A stretch of 64,000 bases of DNA. It comes from Minwuia sp048007105. Its GTDB lineage: Bacteria > Pseudomonadota > Alphaproteobacteria > Minwuiales > Minwuiaceae. This document shows, in pieces, positions 9,387 through 18,437 of this stretch (the stretch's first letter is position 1; the number at the start of each line of letters is the position of its first letter). The position numbers and the translations under genes are program-made. The stretch covers positions 992,001 to 1,056,000 of the forward strand of contig NZ_CP180352.1 of assembly GCF_048007105.1 (NCBI RefSeq), in the 5' to 3' direction. The notes beneath the pieces are model-generated. The model worked only from the letters and a program-made list of their open reading frames with translations. It ran no database searches and had not been told where the DNA came from.

Positions 9387-10480
9387 AACGGGTTGTCGCC
9401 TTCGTCTGCATCAACGGCTCGGGCATGGGGCATGCCACCCGCATCCTGGCCATCGCGCGGCGGCTGCCCGAAGGCATCACGCCGCTGATCGTCTCCAACT
9501 CGCCGGCGCTCGACGCTTTCGATCTGCTGCCCGGCGCGGTTATCGAACACATACCCGGCTTCGACTATCTGGACATGTCCCGGCGTGCCTGGACCAGCCA
9601 GCTGCGGCGGGAGTTCGACGCCCTGCTGCGGTTCTACGGCGCGACCGTGGTCGTTCAGGACGGCACCGCGCTCTATCCCTGGCTGCTGGACGGTGTGCTG
9701 GGCAACGATCTCGGGCGGCGGCTGGCCTGGATCCGGCGGCCGATGTGGCGCGATGTCGAGGCGGTATACAAGAATCTGGAGAACCAGAAATTCTGCGATC
9801 TGGTGATCGAACCCGGCGAGGCTGCGGCCGAGATCGATGACGGCCCGACGACGCGCGCGATGGAGCTTGCGCCGCCGCCCGCGCGTTTCGTCCGGACCGC
9901 TCCGATCCGGTTGCTGGATGACAGCGAGATCCTCGACCGGCCCGCGGCCCGTGTGCGGCTGGGCATCGGCAATGGCGAGAAGGCCGTGCTGATCCAGCTC
10001 GGGGCCGGCGCGATCGAGCGCAACTGGGATGCGGCCGGCGGCGCGATCGCGGCGCTCAGGCGGCGCGGCGGCGTGCGCATCTTCCTTGCGCGATGGAAGA
10101 TCGCCGGCGACCTGCCGATGTTCGGCGAGGATGTGACCGTGCTGGACGCCTACCCGCTGGCGCGGCTGTTTCCGGCCTTCGACATGGTCGTGAGCGCGGC
10201 CGGCTACAATTCCTATCACGAACTGGCCGCAGCACGGGTCCCGGCGATATTCGTGCCCAACCGCATGGAGGTCGACGATCAGGCGCGCCGCGCCGGCCAC
10301 GCAGCCACGCAAGGTTGGGCCGAGGTGGAGCTGCGCAGTCCGGCCGGAACCTTCGCTGGCCGGATCGAGGCGGCGGTCAACCGTGTCCTGGAGCGCCCGT
10401 CCCGGCTTCTGGACCCCGGCGTCGCCGTGAACGGCGCGCGGCAGGCGGCCGAGGCCATCGCCGCCCTCTGCCCTGCTTGA
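9383..10480 (+). CDS. GT28/MurG-fold glycosyltransferase-like protein
   Basis: A 365-residue protein starting at a GTG (9383) that overlaps the previous stop. The N-terminus has the GT-B glycine-rich loop CINGSGMGHATRILAIARRL, as in GT28 enzymes. The C-terminal half contains AVLIQLGAGAIERNWDAAGG and SAAGYNSYHELAAARVPAIFV, matching the acceptor/donor region where these enzymes hold a UDP-sugar. It would transfer a sugar to a cytoplasmic or membrane acceptor. Position in an operon with a second, TPR-fused glycosyltransferase suggests a shared polymer or protein-glycosylation job. Donor and acceptor are unknown. Confidence 0.7.
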   Translation: MKRVVAFVCINGSGMGHATRILAIARRLPEGITPLIVSNSPALDAFDLLPGAVIEHIPGFDYLDMSRRAWTSQLRREFDALLRFYGATVVVQDGTALYPWLLDGVLGNDLGRRLAWIRRPMWRDVEAVYKNLENQKFCDLVIEPGEAAAEIDDGPTTRAMELAPPPARFVRTAPIRLLDDSEILDRPAARVRLGIGNGEKAVLIQLGAGAIERNWDAAGGAIAALRRRGGVRIFLARWKIAGDLPMFGEDVTVLDAYPLARLFPAFDMVVSAAGYNSYHELAAARVPAIFVPNRMEVDDQARRAGHAATQGWAEVELRSPAGTFAGRIEAAVNRVLERPSRLLDPGVAVNGARQAAEAIAALCPA

Positions 10481-10511
10481 TACCGCCGTCCGGCGGCGCG
10501 ACAGTGCAGGC

Positions 10512-12728
10512 ATGACCCCCCAGGCCACCAGACACCGTGCATCGGGCGCCGCGCTGACGCGGCAGATCGCGGCGCAGTTGCGCCAGGTCCGCCGATATGA
10601 CGAGGCCGCACGGCTCTACGCCCATCTCTTCCGCGCGCGCGCGCCGGATCCGGAAGATCTGAACGCCTTCGTCGAGGCCGTCACCGCCGCTGGCGGGGAC
10701 CCGCTGGTCGAGATCTTGGCTGCGGTGGAGCGCTTTCCGGACGATAGCCTGCTCAGGGAACGGACGGTGCAGCTGCTACGCGGCCGGGGGCGCGATGCCG
10801 ACCTGCTGGCGCTGGCCAGCCGGCTGGCCGGCCATGCCGGGGACGCCGTCTTCTGGCGGATCGCCGCCGGCGAGGCCGCGATCCGGCTCGGCCGGGACGC
10901 GGAGGCCCATGCCCTCTCGGAGGCGGTGCTGGCCGAGATGCCGGCTCACGCGGGGGCGCTGCGGCTGAAGGCCCGGCTGGACGGGCGCGCCCGCAGTTTC
11001 GAGACTGCACTCGGGCATCTGGAGCGCGCCAGCGGTGACGGCGCGGCCCCTGACGCTTCCATGATCGGTCTGGCCATGTCCGCCAACCGCCGACTGGGCC
11101 GGCGCCGGGCCGCTGCGCAGGAAGCCGCCGCCGGTCTCGACCGTCTGCTGGAGGCGGGGGACCTCGCCGCCGCCGCGCGGCTGCTGCGGCGCAACGGCTT
11201 CACGGGGCCGGCGGAAACGCTGAGACGCCGCGCCGGATCGCTGGACGAGACAGAAGCTCGCCGCCAGATCCGGCGCATGTCGAGCCATCTGGTCCAGGAC
11301 GGCCTTGTCGCCGAGGGCATTGCCGGTTACCGCAGCCTCTCGCCCCGTGGCGGCTGGTCGAAGCGGTTGAGCGACCGGGAACGCGACCGTCTCGATCTGA
11401 CCATGACCGCGCTCGGGATCGACCCGCTGAAGGGGATCGTCGAGTTGGAAAAACGCGGTGTCCGTTTGCCGGACACCCTTCTGCACGCGCTGCTGGACCG
11501 CGGCATGGCGCGCCGGCCCTCACGCCAATCGGGGACGGGCGTGCTCATCGTCAGTGGCGCTCTGGGGCCGGGCGGCGCCGAACGCCAGGCTGCCCTGACA
11601 GCTACGGGCCTGTCTGCCGATGACCGTTTCGGTGGCCGGGTCGCCGTGGCGACGCTGCAGGATCTGACGCGGCAGGCGGGCGATCATCTGAGCGGCCAGG
11701 TCGAGGCGGCCGGCGTGGCGTTCCACGACCTCGCGGTCGCGCCGGCCTACGAATCGCGCCGCCTCCCTCTGGAGCTGGCGATGTACCAGCCGCTCCTCGA
11801 TCCGCTGCCGCCCAACATCGCCGGACAGATCGCGGCGCTCGCCGGCCTTATCGCCGACCAACGGCCCGCCGTGGTGCACGGGTGGCAGGACATGACCGGG
11901 GTCGTCACGGCGCTTGCCGGTCTGCTCAGCGGCGTACCCCGCATCGTCATCGGCACCCGCAGCCAGGCGCCGGACCGCAAGGAAGGCCGGAACCGCCCGT
12001 TCCTGCAGGCGCTCATGCAGCGTCTCGCGCGCCATCCACGCGTCCGCTTCTGCAACAACAGCCTGGCCGGGATCCGTGACTACCGCCAATGGCTCGGCGC
12101 GCCCGGACTGTCGATCGCCCACGTCCCGAACGGTTTCGACTTCGGCGCGCTGGCCCTTGCGCCGCCGGCTCAGCGTCCGGAGGGTGGCCCGGTCGTCGTC
12201 GGCGGTGTCATGCGGCTGACCGAGGAGAAGCGCCCGCTGCTCTGGCTCGAAAGCGTTCTGGAACTGGCGCGCGCCGGCCATCCGGTCCGCGGCCTGCTGG
12301 TCGGCGACGGCGCGATGCGCCCGGAACTGGAAGCGCGCATCGCCACCGAGGGGGCAGGCGACATCATCGAACTTGCCGGACGGCGCAGCGACATGGACGC
12401 CCAGTACCGCCGCATGGACCTTCTGTTGCTGACGTCCCGCACCGAGGGGCTGCCCAATGTGCTGATCGAGGCCCAGGCGCATGGCTGTCCGGTCGCCGCC
12501 ACCCCGGCGGGCGGCGCTTCGGAAACCTTCATCGACGGCGAAACAGGTCTGCTGTGTCCCGATCCGTCGCCGCGGGCCATTGCAGCGCGTCTCGCGCCTC
12601 TGGTCGACGATCGCGACCTGCGCTTGACCTTCGGGGCGAAGGCTGCCTCACATTCCGCCGGCACCTTCGGCCAGGCGGCGATGATCACCCGCACGCTGGC
12701 GCTCTACGGGATGAAGACGACGGCATGA
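10512..12728 (+). CDS. TPR-like helical repeat region fused to a GT4 glycosyltransferase
   Basis: A 738-residue fusion. Residues 1 to about 320 are alpha-helical, TPR-like repeats (for example LRQVRRYDEAARLYAHLFR). From about 340 a GT4 catalytic region starts with GVLIVSGALGPGGAERQAAL. It continues through VHGWQDMTGVV and HVPNGFDFGAL to the donor-site segment RTEGLPNVLIEAQAHGCPVA with its E-x7-E pair. This class is retaining and uses nucleotide-sugars. The TPR region probably recognises a protein or lipid-linked acceptor. The stop overlaps the next ATG (ATGA, 12725-12728). TPR-GT fusions often modify proteins, so protein or flagellin-like glycosylation is a fair hypothesis. Confidence 0.75.
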   Translation: MTPQATRHRASGAALTRQIAAQLRQVRRYDEAARLYAHLFRARAPDPEDLNAFVEAVTAAGGDPLVEILAAVERFPDDSLLRERTVQLLRGRGRDADLLALASRLAGHAGDAVFWRIAAGEAAIRLGRDAEAHALSEAVLAEMPAHAGALRLKARLDGRARSFETALGHLERASGDGAAPDASMIGLAMSANRRLGRRRAAAQEAAAGLDRLLEAGDLAAAARLLRRNGFTGPAETLRRRAGSLDETEARRQIRRMSSHLVQDGLVAEGIAGYRSLSPRGGWSKRLSDRERDRLDLTMTALGIDPLKGIVELEKRGVRLPDTLLHALLDRGMARRPSRQSGTGVLIVSGALGPGGAERQAALTATGLSADDRFGGRVAVATLQDLTRQAGDHLSGQVEAAGVAFHDLAVAPAYESRRLPLELAMYQPLLDPLPPNIAGQIAALAGLIADQRPAVVHGWQDMTGVVTALAGLLSGVPRIVIGTRSQAPDRKEGRNRPFLQALMQRLARHPRVRFCNNSLAGIRDYRQWLGAPGLSIAHVPNGFDFGALALAPPAQRPEGGPVVVGGVMRLTEEKRPLLWLESVLELARAGHPVRGLLVGDGAMRPELEARIATEGAGDIIELAGRRSDMDAQYRRMDLLLLTSRTEGLPNVLIEAQAHGCPVAATPAGGASETFIDGETGLLCPDPSPRAIAARLAPLVDDRDLRLTFGAKAASHSAGTFGQAAMITRTLALYGMKTTA

Positions 12729-13534
12729 CGGACGACGAAAGCAGGGAGGACGGATTGCGGCGGGCCTTCGCGCAGGGATTCGATGCGCTGGAGGAGGAAA
12801 ACGCCCGGCTGCGCCGGCAGGTCGAGCGGCAAAGCATGATGCTGGCCGATCATCTGGAGCGCGACCGCCTCTACCGGAAGCTGCTGGAGGATCACTATCA
12901 GCTCCTGCGGGCCAGAGAGAAGTCGGAAGCCGAGGGCAACCGGCACGGTCCGCTGCTGAAGCTGTCGGTGCGCGAGGTCATGGATCTGCCGGATCGGGGC
13001 GGCGCCGCGGCGGCAGGCGAAGCGGACGCCGGGCTCGAGTCCTGGATGCAGGGCGGCGCCGAGACCGGCGAGATGCAGCCGGTCATCCCGGGCGAGCCGC
13101 TGGACGAGCCCTTCGGTTCGATTCCCCGCCCCTTCGGCCTGACCTTCCGGCTGTCGCCCGGCCTTGCCGCGTTCGGGCTGAACCGGGGCGACCTGCGGCC
13201 GCTGGCCTTCAACCTCATCGGCCGGCCCGATGGCGATCTGGAGCATCTGGCCGAGGAAATCGCCCAGTCCGCGGCGCTGAACCGCAAGTTCGCGCCGTTG
13301 ATCCTGACCACGACCCGGTCCGAGTTGCAGGCGTTCAGGCGCCGGCGTCTGGTCTATGAGAGCCTGCCGCCCTTCGACGATGCCGTCGCCCGGCTTTCCG
13401 GAATCAAGGATTCCAAAGCCTTCTACGACCTGCGTGTCGGCTTTCTGCTGCGGAAATGGCGCGTGGTCGCGGTCATGAACATGGGCGTGGGTTACGCGTA
13501 CCGGGGCAGCGCTCAGAACAGAACGGGACGGTAG
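12725..13534 (+). CDS. Coiled-coil protein of unknown function, last gene of the glycosyltransferase operon
   Basis: A 269-residue protein whose start overlaps the previous stop (ATGA). Residues 20-70 form a likely coiled coil (FDALEEENARLRRQVERQSM). A linker rich in Gly/Ala/Glu follows. A globular C-terminal part contains PRPFGLTFRLSPGLAAF, ILTTTRSELQAFRRRRLVYE and FLLRKWRVVAVMNMG. No signal peptide or membrane helix is seen. It is presumably cytoplasmic and could scaffold the glycosyltransferases, but no family is recognised. Its last 22 bp overlap the 3' end of the convergent dadA gene. Confidence 0.6.
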   Translation: MTDDESREDGLRRAFAQGFDALEEENARLRRQVERQSMMLADHLERDRLYRKLLEDHYQLLRAREKSEAEGNRHGPLLKLSVREVMDLPDRGGAAAAGEADAGLESWMQGGAETGEMQPVIPGEPLDEPFGSIPRPFGLTFRLSPGLAAFGLNRGDLRPLAFNLIGRPDGDLEHLAEEIAQSAALNRKFAPLILTTTRSELQAFRRRRLVYESLPPFDDAVARLSGIKDSKAFYDLRVGFLLRKWRVVAVMNMGVGYAYRGSAQNRTGR

Positions 13535-14769
13535 TCCCGGGCCGGCAGCGCCGGTGTCCGGCCGTCCAGGATATCCGCGATCAGCCCCGCTGAACCGCAG
13601 GCCATGGTCCAGCCCAGCGAGCCGTGGCCGGTGTTCAGATAGACCCCCTGAACCGGCGTCGTCCCGATCAGCGGAATGCCGTTCGGGGTCATGGGACGAA
13701 GCCCTGTCCAGTATTCCGGCGGTCCGTCATAGTCGAGTGCCGGATAGATCCGCTCCAGATCGCGCATCAGACCGCCGGCGCGCGCCGTCTTCAGGGCCGG
13801 ATCGTATCCGACCAGATCGGCCTTTCCGGCCGCGCGGATGCGGCCGCCGAGGCGGCTGATCACCATTCGTCGGCCCTCGTCGGTGATGCTGATCCGCGGG
13901 GCCAGGTTGCTGGAGCCCAGACGCCGCGTCACCGAATAGCCCTTCAACGGGTAGATCGGCAGGTCGAACCCGAGCCGGCGCGTCAGCTGCGGCGCCCCCA
14001 GCCCGGCGCAGACGATCAGTGCGTCGCCGCCGATGCGGCCGCCGGGCGTCTCCACGGCGTGAAACCGGTCGCCATGGGTGACGATGCGCTCGACCTTGCT
14101 GTTCCAGGCGAACCGAACGCCTTCCCGTGCCGCGGCCGCGGCCAGGCCGGCCGTGAAGCCGGCGGCGTCGCCGGTCTCGTCGCCAGGGGCCAGGATGCCG
14201 CCGGCGATCCTGCCCTGCTCCAGCGCCGGTCCCAGCGCCGGTTCCAGTTCGGCGATCTCGTCCCCGCCCAGCATGCGCATGTCGACCCCGTGTCCGGCCA
14301 TCACCCCGATCACGTCCCCGGCCTCGTGCAGCGCAGGCGCCGTCGGGAAGATGCGCAGGATGCCGCGATCCTCCCGGTCGTAGTCGATGCCGGCCGCGTC
14401 GCGGATCGCCGCCAGACGCTGCTGACTGTAGAGCGCCATCGCGACCATGGGGCGGGCGTTGGCCTCCCAACGGTTCTGCCGGCAATTGGCCAGGAACCGA
14501 ACGAGCCAGCCCCATTGCCGTGTATCCGCCGTCGGCTTCAGGCGGAACGGACCGTCCGCCTGCCACATCCATTTCACCGCCATGCGCAGGTTGGACGGGC
14601 TGGCCCAGGGAACCGATTCGGAGGGGCTGATCTGTGCGCCGTTGGCGAAACTGGCGCCCTCCGCCGGACCCGGCGCAGCCTCGATCACGGTGACCTCGTG
14701 TCCCCGGGACGCCAGTTCCCACGCGGTCGTCACCCCGATGACGCCCGCTCCTGCAATCACGATCTCCAA
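13513..14769 (-). CDS. dadA: D-amino acid dehydrogenase small-subunit family FAD oxidoreductase
   Basis: A 418-residue DAO-family flavoprotein. It opens with the FAD-binding fold MEIVIAGAGVIGVTTAWELA and the conserved GASFANGAQISPS, and ends with the second flavin motif YLNTGHGSLGWTMACGSAGL. Length and motifs match DadA, which oxidatively deaminates D-amino acids, passing electrons to the respiratory chain at the inner face of the membrane. The alternative is another member of the glycine/D-amino-acid oxidase family. The gene is monocistronic, divergent from the deacetylase gene with a 68-bp gap, and overlaps the convergent coiled-coil gene by 22 bp. Confidence 0.85.
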   Translation of the reverse strand: MEIVIAGAGVIGVTTAWELASRGHEVTVIEAAPGPAEGASFANGAQISPSESVPWASPSNLRMAVKWMWQADGPFRLKPTADTRQWGWLVRFLANCRQNRWEANARPMVAMALYSQQRLAAIRDAAGIDYDREDRGILRIFPTAPALHEAGDVIGVMAGHGVDMRMLGGDEIAELEPALGPALEQGRIAGGILAPGDETGDAAGFTAGLAAAAAREGVRFAWNSKVERIVTHGDRFHAVETPGGRIGGDALIVCAGLGAPQLTRRLGFDLPIYPLKGYSVTRRLGSSNLAPRISITDEGRRMVISRLGGRIRAAGKADLVGYDPALKTARAGGLMRDLERIYPALDYDGPPEYWTGLRPMTPNGIPLIGTTPVQGVYLNTGHGSLGWTMACGSAGLIADILDGRTPALPARDYRPVLF

Positions 14770-14837
14770 AACCGGGCCTCCGCCGTTTCCATCATGCCGC
14801 GCTTGCGCTGGCGCGGGCGGTTGCGCATGCTCGCCGC

Positions 14838-15860
14838 ATGCAGGTCATCTACAGCCCCGTCCAGCAGGACCACGATCCGTCGTCCTTTATCACCAGCGGA
14901 CGGGTCGCTCCCAGCCCCGAATGCCCCGAGCGGGCCGAACGGTTCCTGGCCGCCGTCACCGGCGCGGGCCACGACGTCGCCGCGCCGCGCGAACACGGCA
15001 TCGGACCTGTGGCCGCGATACATCCGCCGGACTATCTCCGGTTTCTGGAAACCGCCCATGCACGCTGGTCGGCGCTGCCGAATCCGGGGCCCGAGGTGAT
15101 ACCCAATGTGCATCCCGGCCGTCACATGGTGGCGCGGCCCGCTCATGTCATCGGGCAGGCCGGCTATTTCATGGCCGATACCGCCTGTCCGGTGGGCGAG
15201 GGAACCTGGCGCGCGGCGCGGGCCGCCGCCGACTGCGCCGTCACGGCCATGGATCTGGTGCTGGACGGCGCCGGTCCCGCCTATGCGCTCTGCCGCCCGC
15301 CCGGTCATCACGCCTTCGCCGACATGGCCGGCGGATTCTGCTTCCTGAACAATGCCGGAATCGCGGCGGCGCGTGCGGCCGCCGGCGGCCGGCGGGTCGC
15401 CATCCTGGATATCGACGTCCATCACGGCAACGGCACGCAGGGCATCTTCTACCGCCGCAGCGACGTTTTCTTCGTCTCTGTGCACGCCGACCCGACGAAC
15501 TACTACCCCTTTTTCAGCGGCTATGCCGGGGAGCGGGGCGAAGGACCGGGCGAGGGCTACAATCTGAACTTGCCTCAGGCCCACGGCACCGGCGATGACG
15601 GTTATCTGGAAGCCATCGCCGAAGGGCTTGGGGCCGTCGCGCGCTACGGGGCCGATCTGCTGGTCCTGTCGCTGGGACTCGATCCGCAGGAGAACGACCC
15701 GCTCGGCGTGCTCAAGGTGACGACGGAGGGGTTCCGCAAGGCGGGCGCGCGTGTCGCCGGCGCGCGTCTGGACACGCTGATCGTGCAGGAAGGCGGCTAT
15801 CTCTGCGATGAACTGGGCGCCAATCTGGCCGCGTTCCTCGACGGCTTCGGGAACGGCTAG
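14838..15860 (+). CDS. Histone-deacetylase-family amidohydrolase (acetylpolyamine amidohydrolase type)
   Basis: A 340-residue class II deacetylase-like enzyme. The signature is complete: RPPGHHAFADMAGGFCFLNN gives the tandem catalytic His, DIDVHHGNGTQ two zinc ligands, SLGLDPQENDPLG the third, and EGGYLCDELG the transition-state region. In bacteria these enzymes deacetylate acetylated polyamines or related amides, with zinc as cofactor, and act in the cytoplasm. The N-terminal MQVIYSPVQQDHDP and the long insertion before the active site are typical of the polyamine branch. Divergent with dadA, which could link them in amine nitrogen scavenging. The true substrate is unproven. Confidence 0.8.
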   Translation: MQVIYSPVQQDHDPSSFITSGRVAPSPECPERAERFLAAVTGAGHDVAAPREHGIGPVAAIHPPDYLRFLETAHARWSALPNPGPEVIPNVHPGRHMVARPAHVIGQAGYFMADTACPVGEGTWRAARAAADCAVTAMDLVLDGAGPAYALCRPPGHHAFADMAGGFCFLNNAGIAAARAAAGGRRVAILDIDVHHGNGTQGIFYRRSDVFFVSVHADPTNYYPFFSGYAGERGEGPGEGYNLNLPQAHGTGDDGYLEAIAEGLGAVARYGADLLVLSLGLDPQENDPLGVLKVTTEGFRKAGARVAGARLDTLIVQEGGYLCDELGANLAAFLDGFGNG

Positions 15861-15866
15861 AGCGTT

Positions 15867-16562
15867 TCAGAAACAGGGCGCCTGTTCGGCCCGGTAAGCG
15901 AAAGGCGTGTCGAGGCGGGCATTGTCCCGCGTCATTTCCAGCGAAGATTTCTGACGGATATCGGAGAGCACCGTGCCGATGGCGGTGCTGTAGCGCGTCA
16001 GCGCGGCCTGGACGCTGCGCGCGCGCAGCGGCGCGGTCAGCGGCGTCCCGGTGAGGGCCTTCGCCATCTCGTCGCGCATCGACTTCACGCCCGTGCTGTA
16101 GATGTCGACATGCCGGCTCTCGTGGCGCAGCGTGACGTCGTAGAGACAGGAGCCGCGGGCCAGTTCGCGGGCAATGTAGACCCTGAGCTTGTTGACGCGG
16201 ATCCAGACGTTCAACCGCTCCAGCCGGAAGCAGTCCCGGCCAGGGCGCAACTGGCGGACGGCGACCTCGTGGCCGGTCTCCATCTGGAAGACGGTGAGGC
16301 CGTGCAGGCGGCTGTTCAGTTCGCGGACGCGCCGGGCGGTCTCGACGGTGCCTTCGGGGATGTCGTCGGACGCGTAGTCGTGAATGAGCTCCGGCTCCGG
16401 CAACTCCAGGCGAATGCGGATCTCGGGCGCGTCTGCTTCCGAGCAGGCGGCCTCGGCCGTGCCGGCCGGCAACAGCGTCAGCACCGCCGCTGCCAGAACG
16501 GCGGCCGCCAGCAGGCGTCGTCGTTTCCGGTGCGGTGCTGGGGTTTTCCTGGCGTCGGTCAT
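15867..16562 (-). CDS. Secreted protein with an HExxH metallopeptidase-like motif
   Basis: A 231-residue protein starting at 16562 (MTDARKTPAPHRKRRRLLAA). A basic n-region and hydrophobic core lead to a cleavage site after AEAA near residue 40. The mature part contains TLRHESRHVDIYSTGV, an HExxH motif in a helix as in zinc metallopeptidases, preceded by a segment that aligns loosely with DUF922-type secreted proteins. The zinc-ligand glutamate downstream is not obvious, so activity is uncertain. The frame continues upstream of 16562 without a good start. It is convergent with the deacetylase gene (6-bp gap). Confidence 0.6.
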   Translation of the reverse strand: MTDARKTPAPHRKRRRLLAAAVLAAAVLTLLPAGTAEAACSEADAPEIRIRLELPEPELIHDYASDDIPEGTVETARRVRELNSRLHGLTVFQMETGHEVAVRQLRPGRDCFRLERLNVWIRVNKLRVYIARELARGSCLYDVTLRHESRHVDIYSTGVKSMRDEMAKALTGTPLTAPLRARSVQAALTRYSTAIGTVLSDIRQKSSLEMTRDNARLDTPFAYRAEQAPCF

Positions 16563-16766
16563 CCGTTCGGTCGGGCCTGCGGTGATGGTTGCCTGCCGTG
16601 ACGGTGTCCGGCGGAGCGGGTTACCCGACTTACTATAAGGAGCGGATTGGCGGTTGCGAGGGGGCAGGCGCACCGGACCCACAGACACCGGACCGTTCCG
16701 GGTTGCGCGGGACGGCCAGGCGGCGGGTCATCGCCGCGCAAAGCCGTACAAAGCACAGCCGCACAA

Positions 16767-16797
16767 ACGAAAAAGGGCGGCCCGAGGGCCGCCCTTT
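16767..16797 (-). terminator. Strong intrinsic terminator for the porin-lipoprotein transcript
   Basis: On the minus strand, AAAGGGCGGCCC pairs perfectly with GGGCCGCCCTTT around a 2-nt centre (16772-16797) and runs into a T-rich stretch (16770-16774 are A on the plus strand). It lies 27 bp beyond the lipoprotein stop. The stretch 16563-16766 holds no gene that I can support. Confidence 0.85.
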
Positions 16798-16823
16798 CCC
16801 GAACAGGAACCGGAGTTCCCGAA

Positions 16824-17021
16824 TCAGTAGGTACGCTTCTTCCGTTCCGAAGGTCCACCGCTGAGGTAGAACCCTCCGTCGGCGCCGGAGATCAGCCCGG
16901 GTCCGGAGATCTCTCCGGGAGCCGGCGGCGGCGCCTCATCCAGAGGCTGGTGGCCGCTGCAGCCGGCCAGAAGGCCGACTGCAGTGCCGAACAGAACGAT
17001 ACGGAGGAAGCTACGCATCAT
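16824..17021 (-). CDS. Small lipoprotein translationally coupled to the porin
   Basis: A 65-residue protein with a signal peptide and lipobox LLAGC (cysteine at about residue 21), so it should be lipidated and membrane-anchored. The mature part is short, Pro/Gly-rich and ends in basic KKRTY. Its first ATG shares a base with the porin stop codon (TAATG, 17019-17023), a classical coupling arrangement, and it is followed by a strong terminator, so the two genes form a unit. A second ATG follows immediately at 17018. Function unknown; a small porin-associated lipoprotein is plausible. Confidence 0.65.
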   Translation of the reverse strand: MMRSFLRIVLFGTAVGLLAGCSGHQPLDEAPPPAPGEISGPGLISGADGGFYLSGGPSERKKRTY

Positions 17022-18151
17022 TAGAACGTGACGCGCATACCAACCATGGCAGCCTGGGCACCGTCCTGAGCGTCGCCGCCGAAGAAGTGGCGGAGCGAGG
17101 CGTAGGCGTCAGCACCCGGGGCCATGCCCTGGACGATACCGATGCCGATCGAGGAGTTGTTGATGCCGTTGTTACGCTGGCCGTTGTTGTTCGAGAAGTC
17201 GACACCCAGCGAGGTGGCGCCCATGTCGGAGTAGTTGCCGCGATGGGCCAGACCCACGTACCAGGCAGCGTCGTCCTCAACGCCGGCACCTTCGTTCATC
17301 TGGACAGCCATGGCACCGTTCAGCGCGATCACGCCAAAGTTGATGCCGGCCGAGGCCGAGACGATCTGGTTGCCGAAGTTCTCTTCGTAGCCGACACCGG
17401 CCAGAACGCCGAGACCGGCGACCTTGCCCGAGTAACGGCCGGCGACGGTAACTTCACCGTTGTCACGGGCCGAGACAGCAGCCTGGAAGCCACCGAACTG
17501 CGGGGTGTCGTAACGGATGGAGTCCTGACGACCGCCGTCACCGAAGACCAGGAAGCCGCCACCGACGATCGCGGAACCGTTGGTGTGCTCCGGGTTGATG
17601 TCAGCCAGCGAGGCGAAGTTGAACGAGTTGTGCAGGATGCCTTCGGTGGCTTCGCCCTGCTGACCGGTGGTCAGGGTGCCGAAACCGCCCTTGATGAAGA
17701 CATAGGCATGACGAGCGGCGAAAGCGTCGCCACCGGCATTGTTGTTCGCGGCCTGGCCGTTGACGGCGACCGAGGAGTTCGACTCCATTTCCATCTCGAG
17801 GCGGGTACCGATGGTCAGGCCGCCAGAGGTGGTGGTGTCGGCATCCCAGCGCACGCGCGTCGAGGACGCGTCGTTGTCGACGTAGGTGATGTCGGTGGCG
17901 CCGTTGGCGTCGCTGAACAGCGCGACAGCGCGGTTGACGTGGCCGGAGATCTTCAGGTTGACGCCCTTGACGCCCTTCTGAATCTCACCGCCGCCGGCCT
18001 TCAGGGCCTCGACTTCCTTCGACAGCGCGTCGATGGCAGCCGAATTCGCCTTGATCTGGTCTTCTACGCTGGCATGAGCAGCAGCGTATGCATTACCGGC
18101 AGCCATGACGGCGGCGGCGGCAACGCCTGCGAGAAGATGCTTGTGGTTCAC
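17021..18151 (-). CDS. General porin with an N-terminal coiled-coil segment
   Basis: A 376-residue outer-membrane porin. The GTG at 18151 is chosen because AGGAGG stands nine bases upstream (18161-18166). A signal peptide ends AAGNAYA near residue 24. A predicted coiled coil (SVEDQIKANSAAIDALSKEV) comes next, then about 16 strands (for example KISGHVNRAVALF, TIGTRLEMEMESN) and the terminal VGMRVTF with the aromatic end needed by the BAM machinery. Codon use is strongly biased, which suggests high expression. It forms trimers in this class and admits small solutes. It is coupled to the lipoprotein downstream. Confidence 0.9.
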   Translation of the reverse strand: MNHKHLLAGVAAAAVMAAGNAYAAAHASVEDQIKANSAAIDALSKEVEALKAGGGEIQKGVKGVNLKISGHVNRAVALFSDANGATDITYVDNDASSTRVRWDADTTTSGGLTIGTRLEMEMESNSSVAVNGQAANNNAGGDAFAARHAYVFIKGGFGTLTTGQQGEATEGILHNSFNFASLADINPEHTNGSAIVGGGFLVFGDGGRQDSIRYDTPQFGGFQAAVSARDNGEVTVAGRYSGKVAGLGVLAGVGYEENFGNQIVSASAGINFGVIALNGAMAVQMNEGAGVEDDAAWYVGLAHRGNYSDMGATSLGVDFSNNNGQRNNGINNSSIGIGIVQGMAPGADAYASLRHFFGGDAQDGAQAAMVGMRVTF

Positions 18152-18437
18152 CTTGTTTGCCCTCCTAAAGGAATAAACCCACTTCCTCCACCGCCCCACG
18201 ACGGATTCACACTCCGGTCGCCGCGGCTTGGATTTCTGTTACGCCAGCCGAACGGGCCGTGCAAGCACAAGCAACAGCCGCGGGCAGCGCGGTAAATGCG
18301 GCGTGAATCCGCCGCCGAATTCCCGTAACTAATTGTTTTTCAACATTTAAATCAGAGAAAGAGGCCGGGCCGTGCAGGGGTGAGGCGGTGCGGTCAGGGC
18401 TTTTTCGGGGGGTAATGTTGCGTGGCTGCAACAGGTG
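18152..18437 (-). promoter_or_regulatory. Porin upstream region with an AT-rich island
   Basis: The 286 bp between the TPR gene and the porin hold no gene. A strikingly AT-rich patch (about 18316-18360, containing TAACTAATTGTTTTTCAACA) stands out in GC-rich surroundings and is the likely site of the porin promoter or an UP element. No unambiguous -35/-10 pair could be fixed by eye. Confidence 0.4.
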
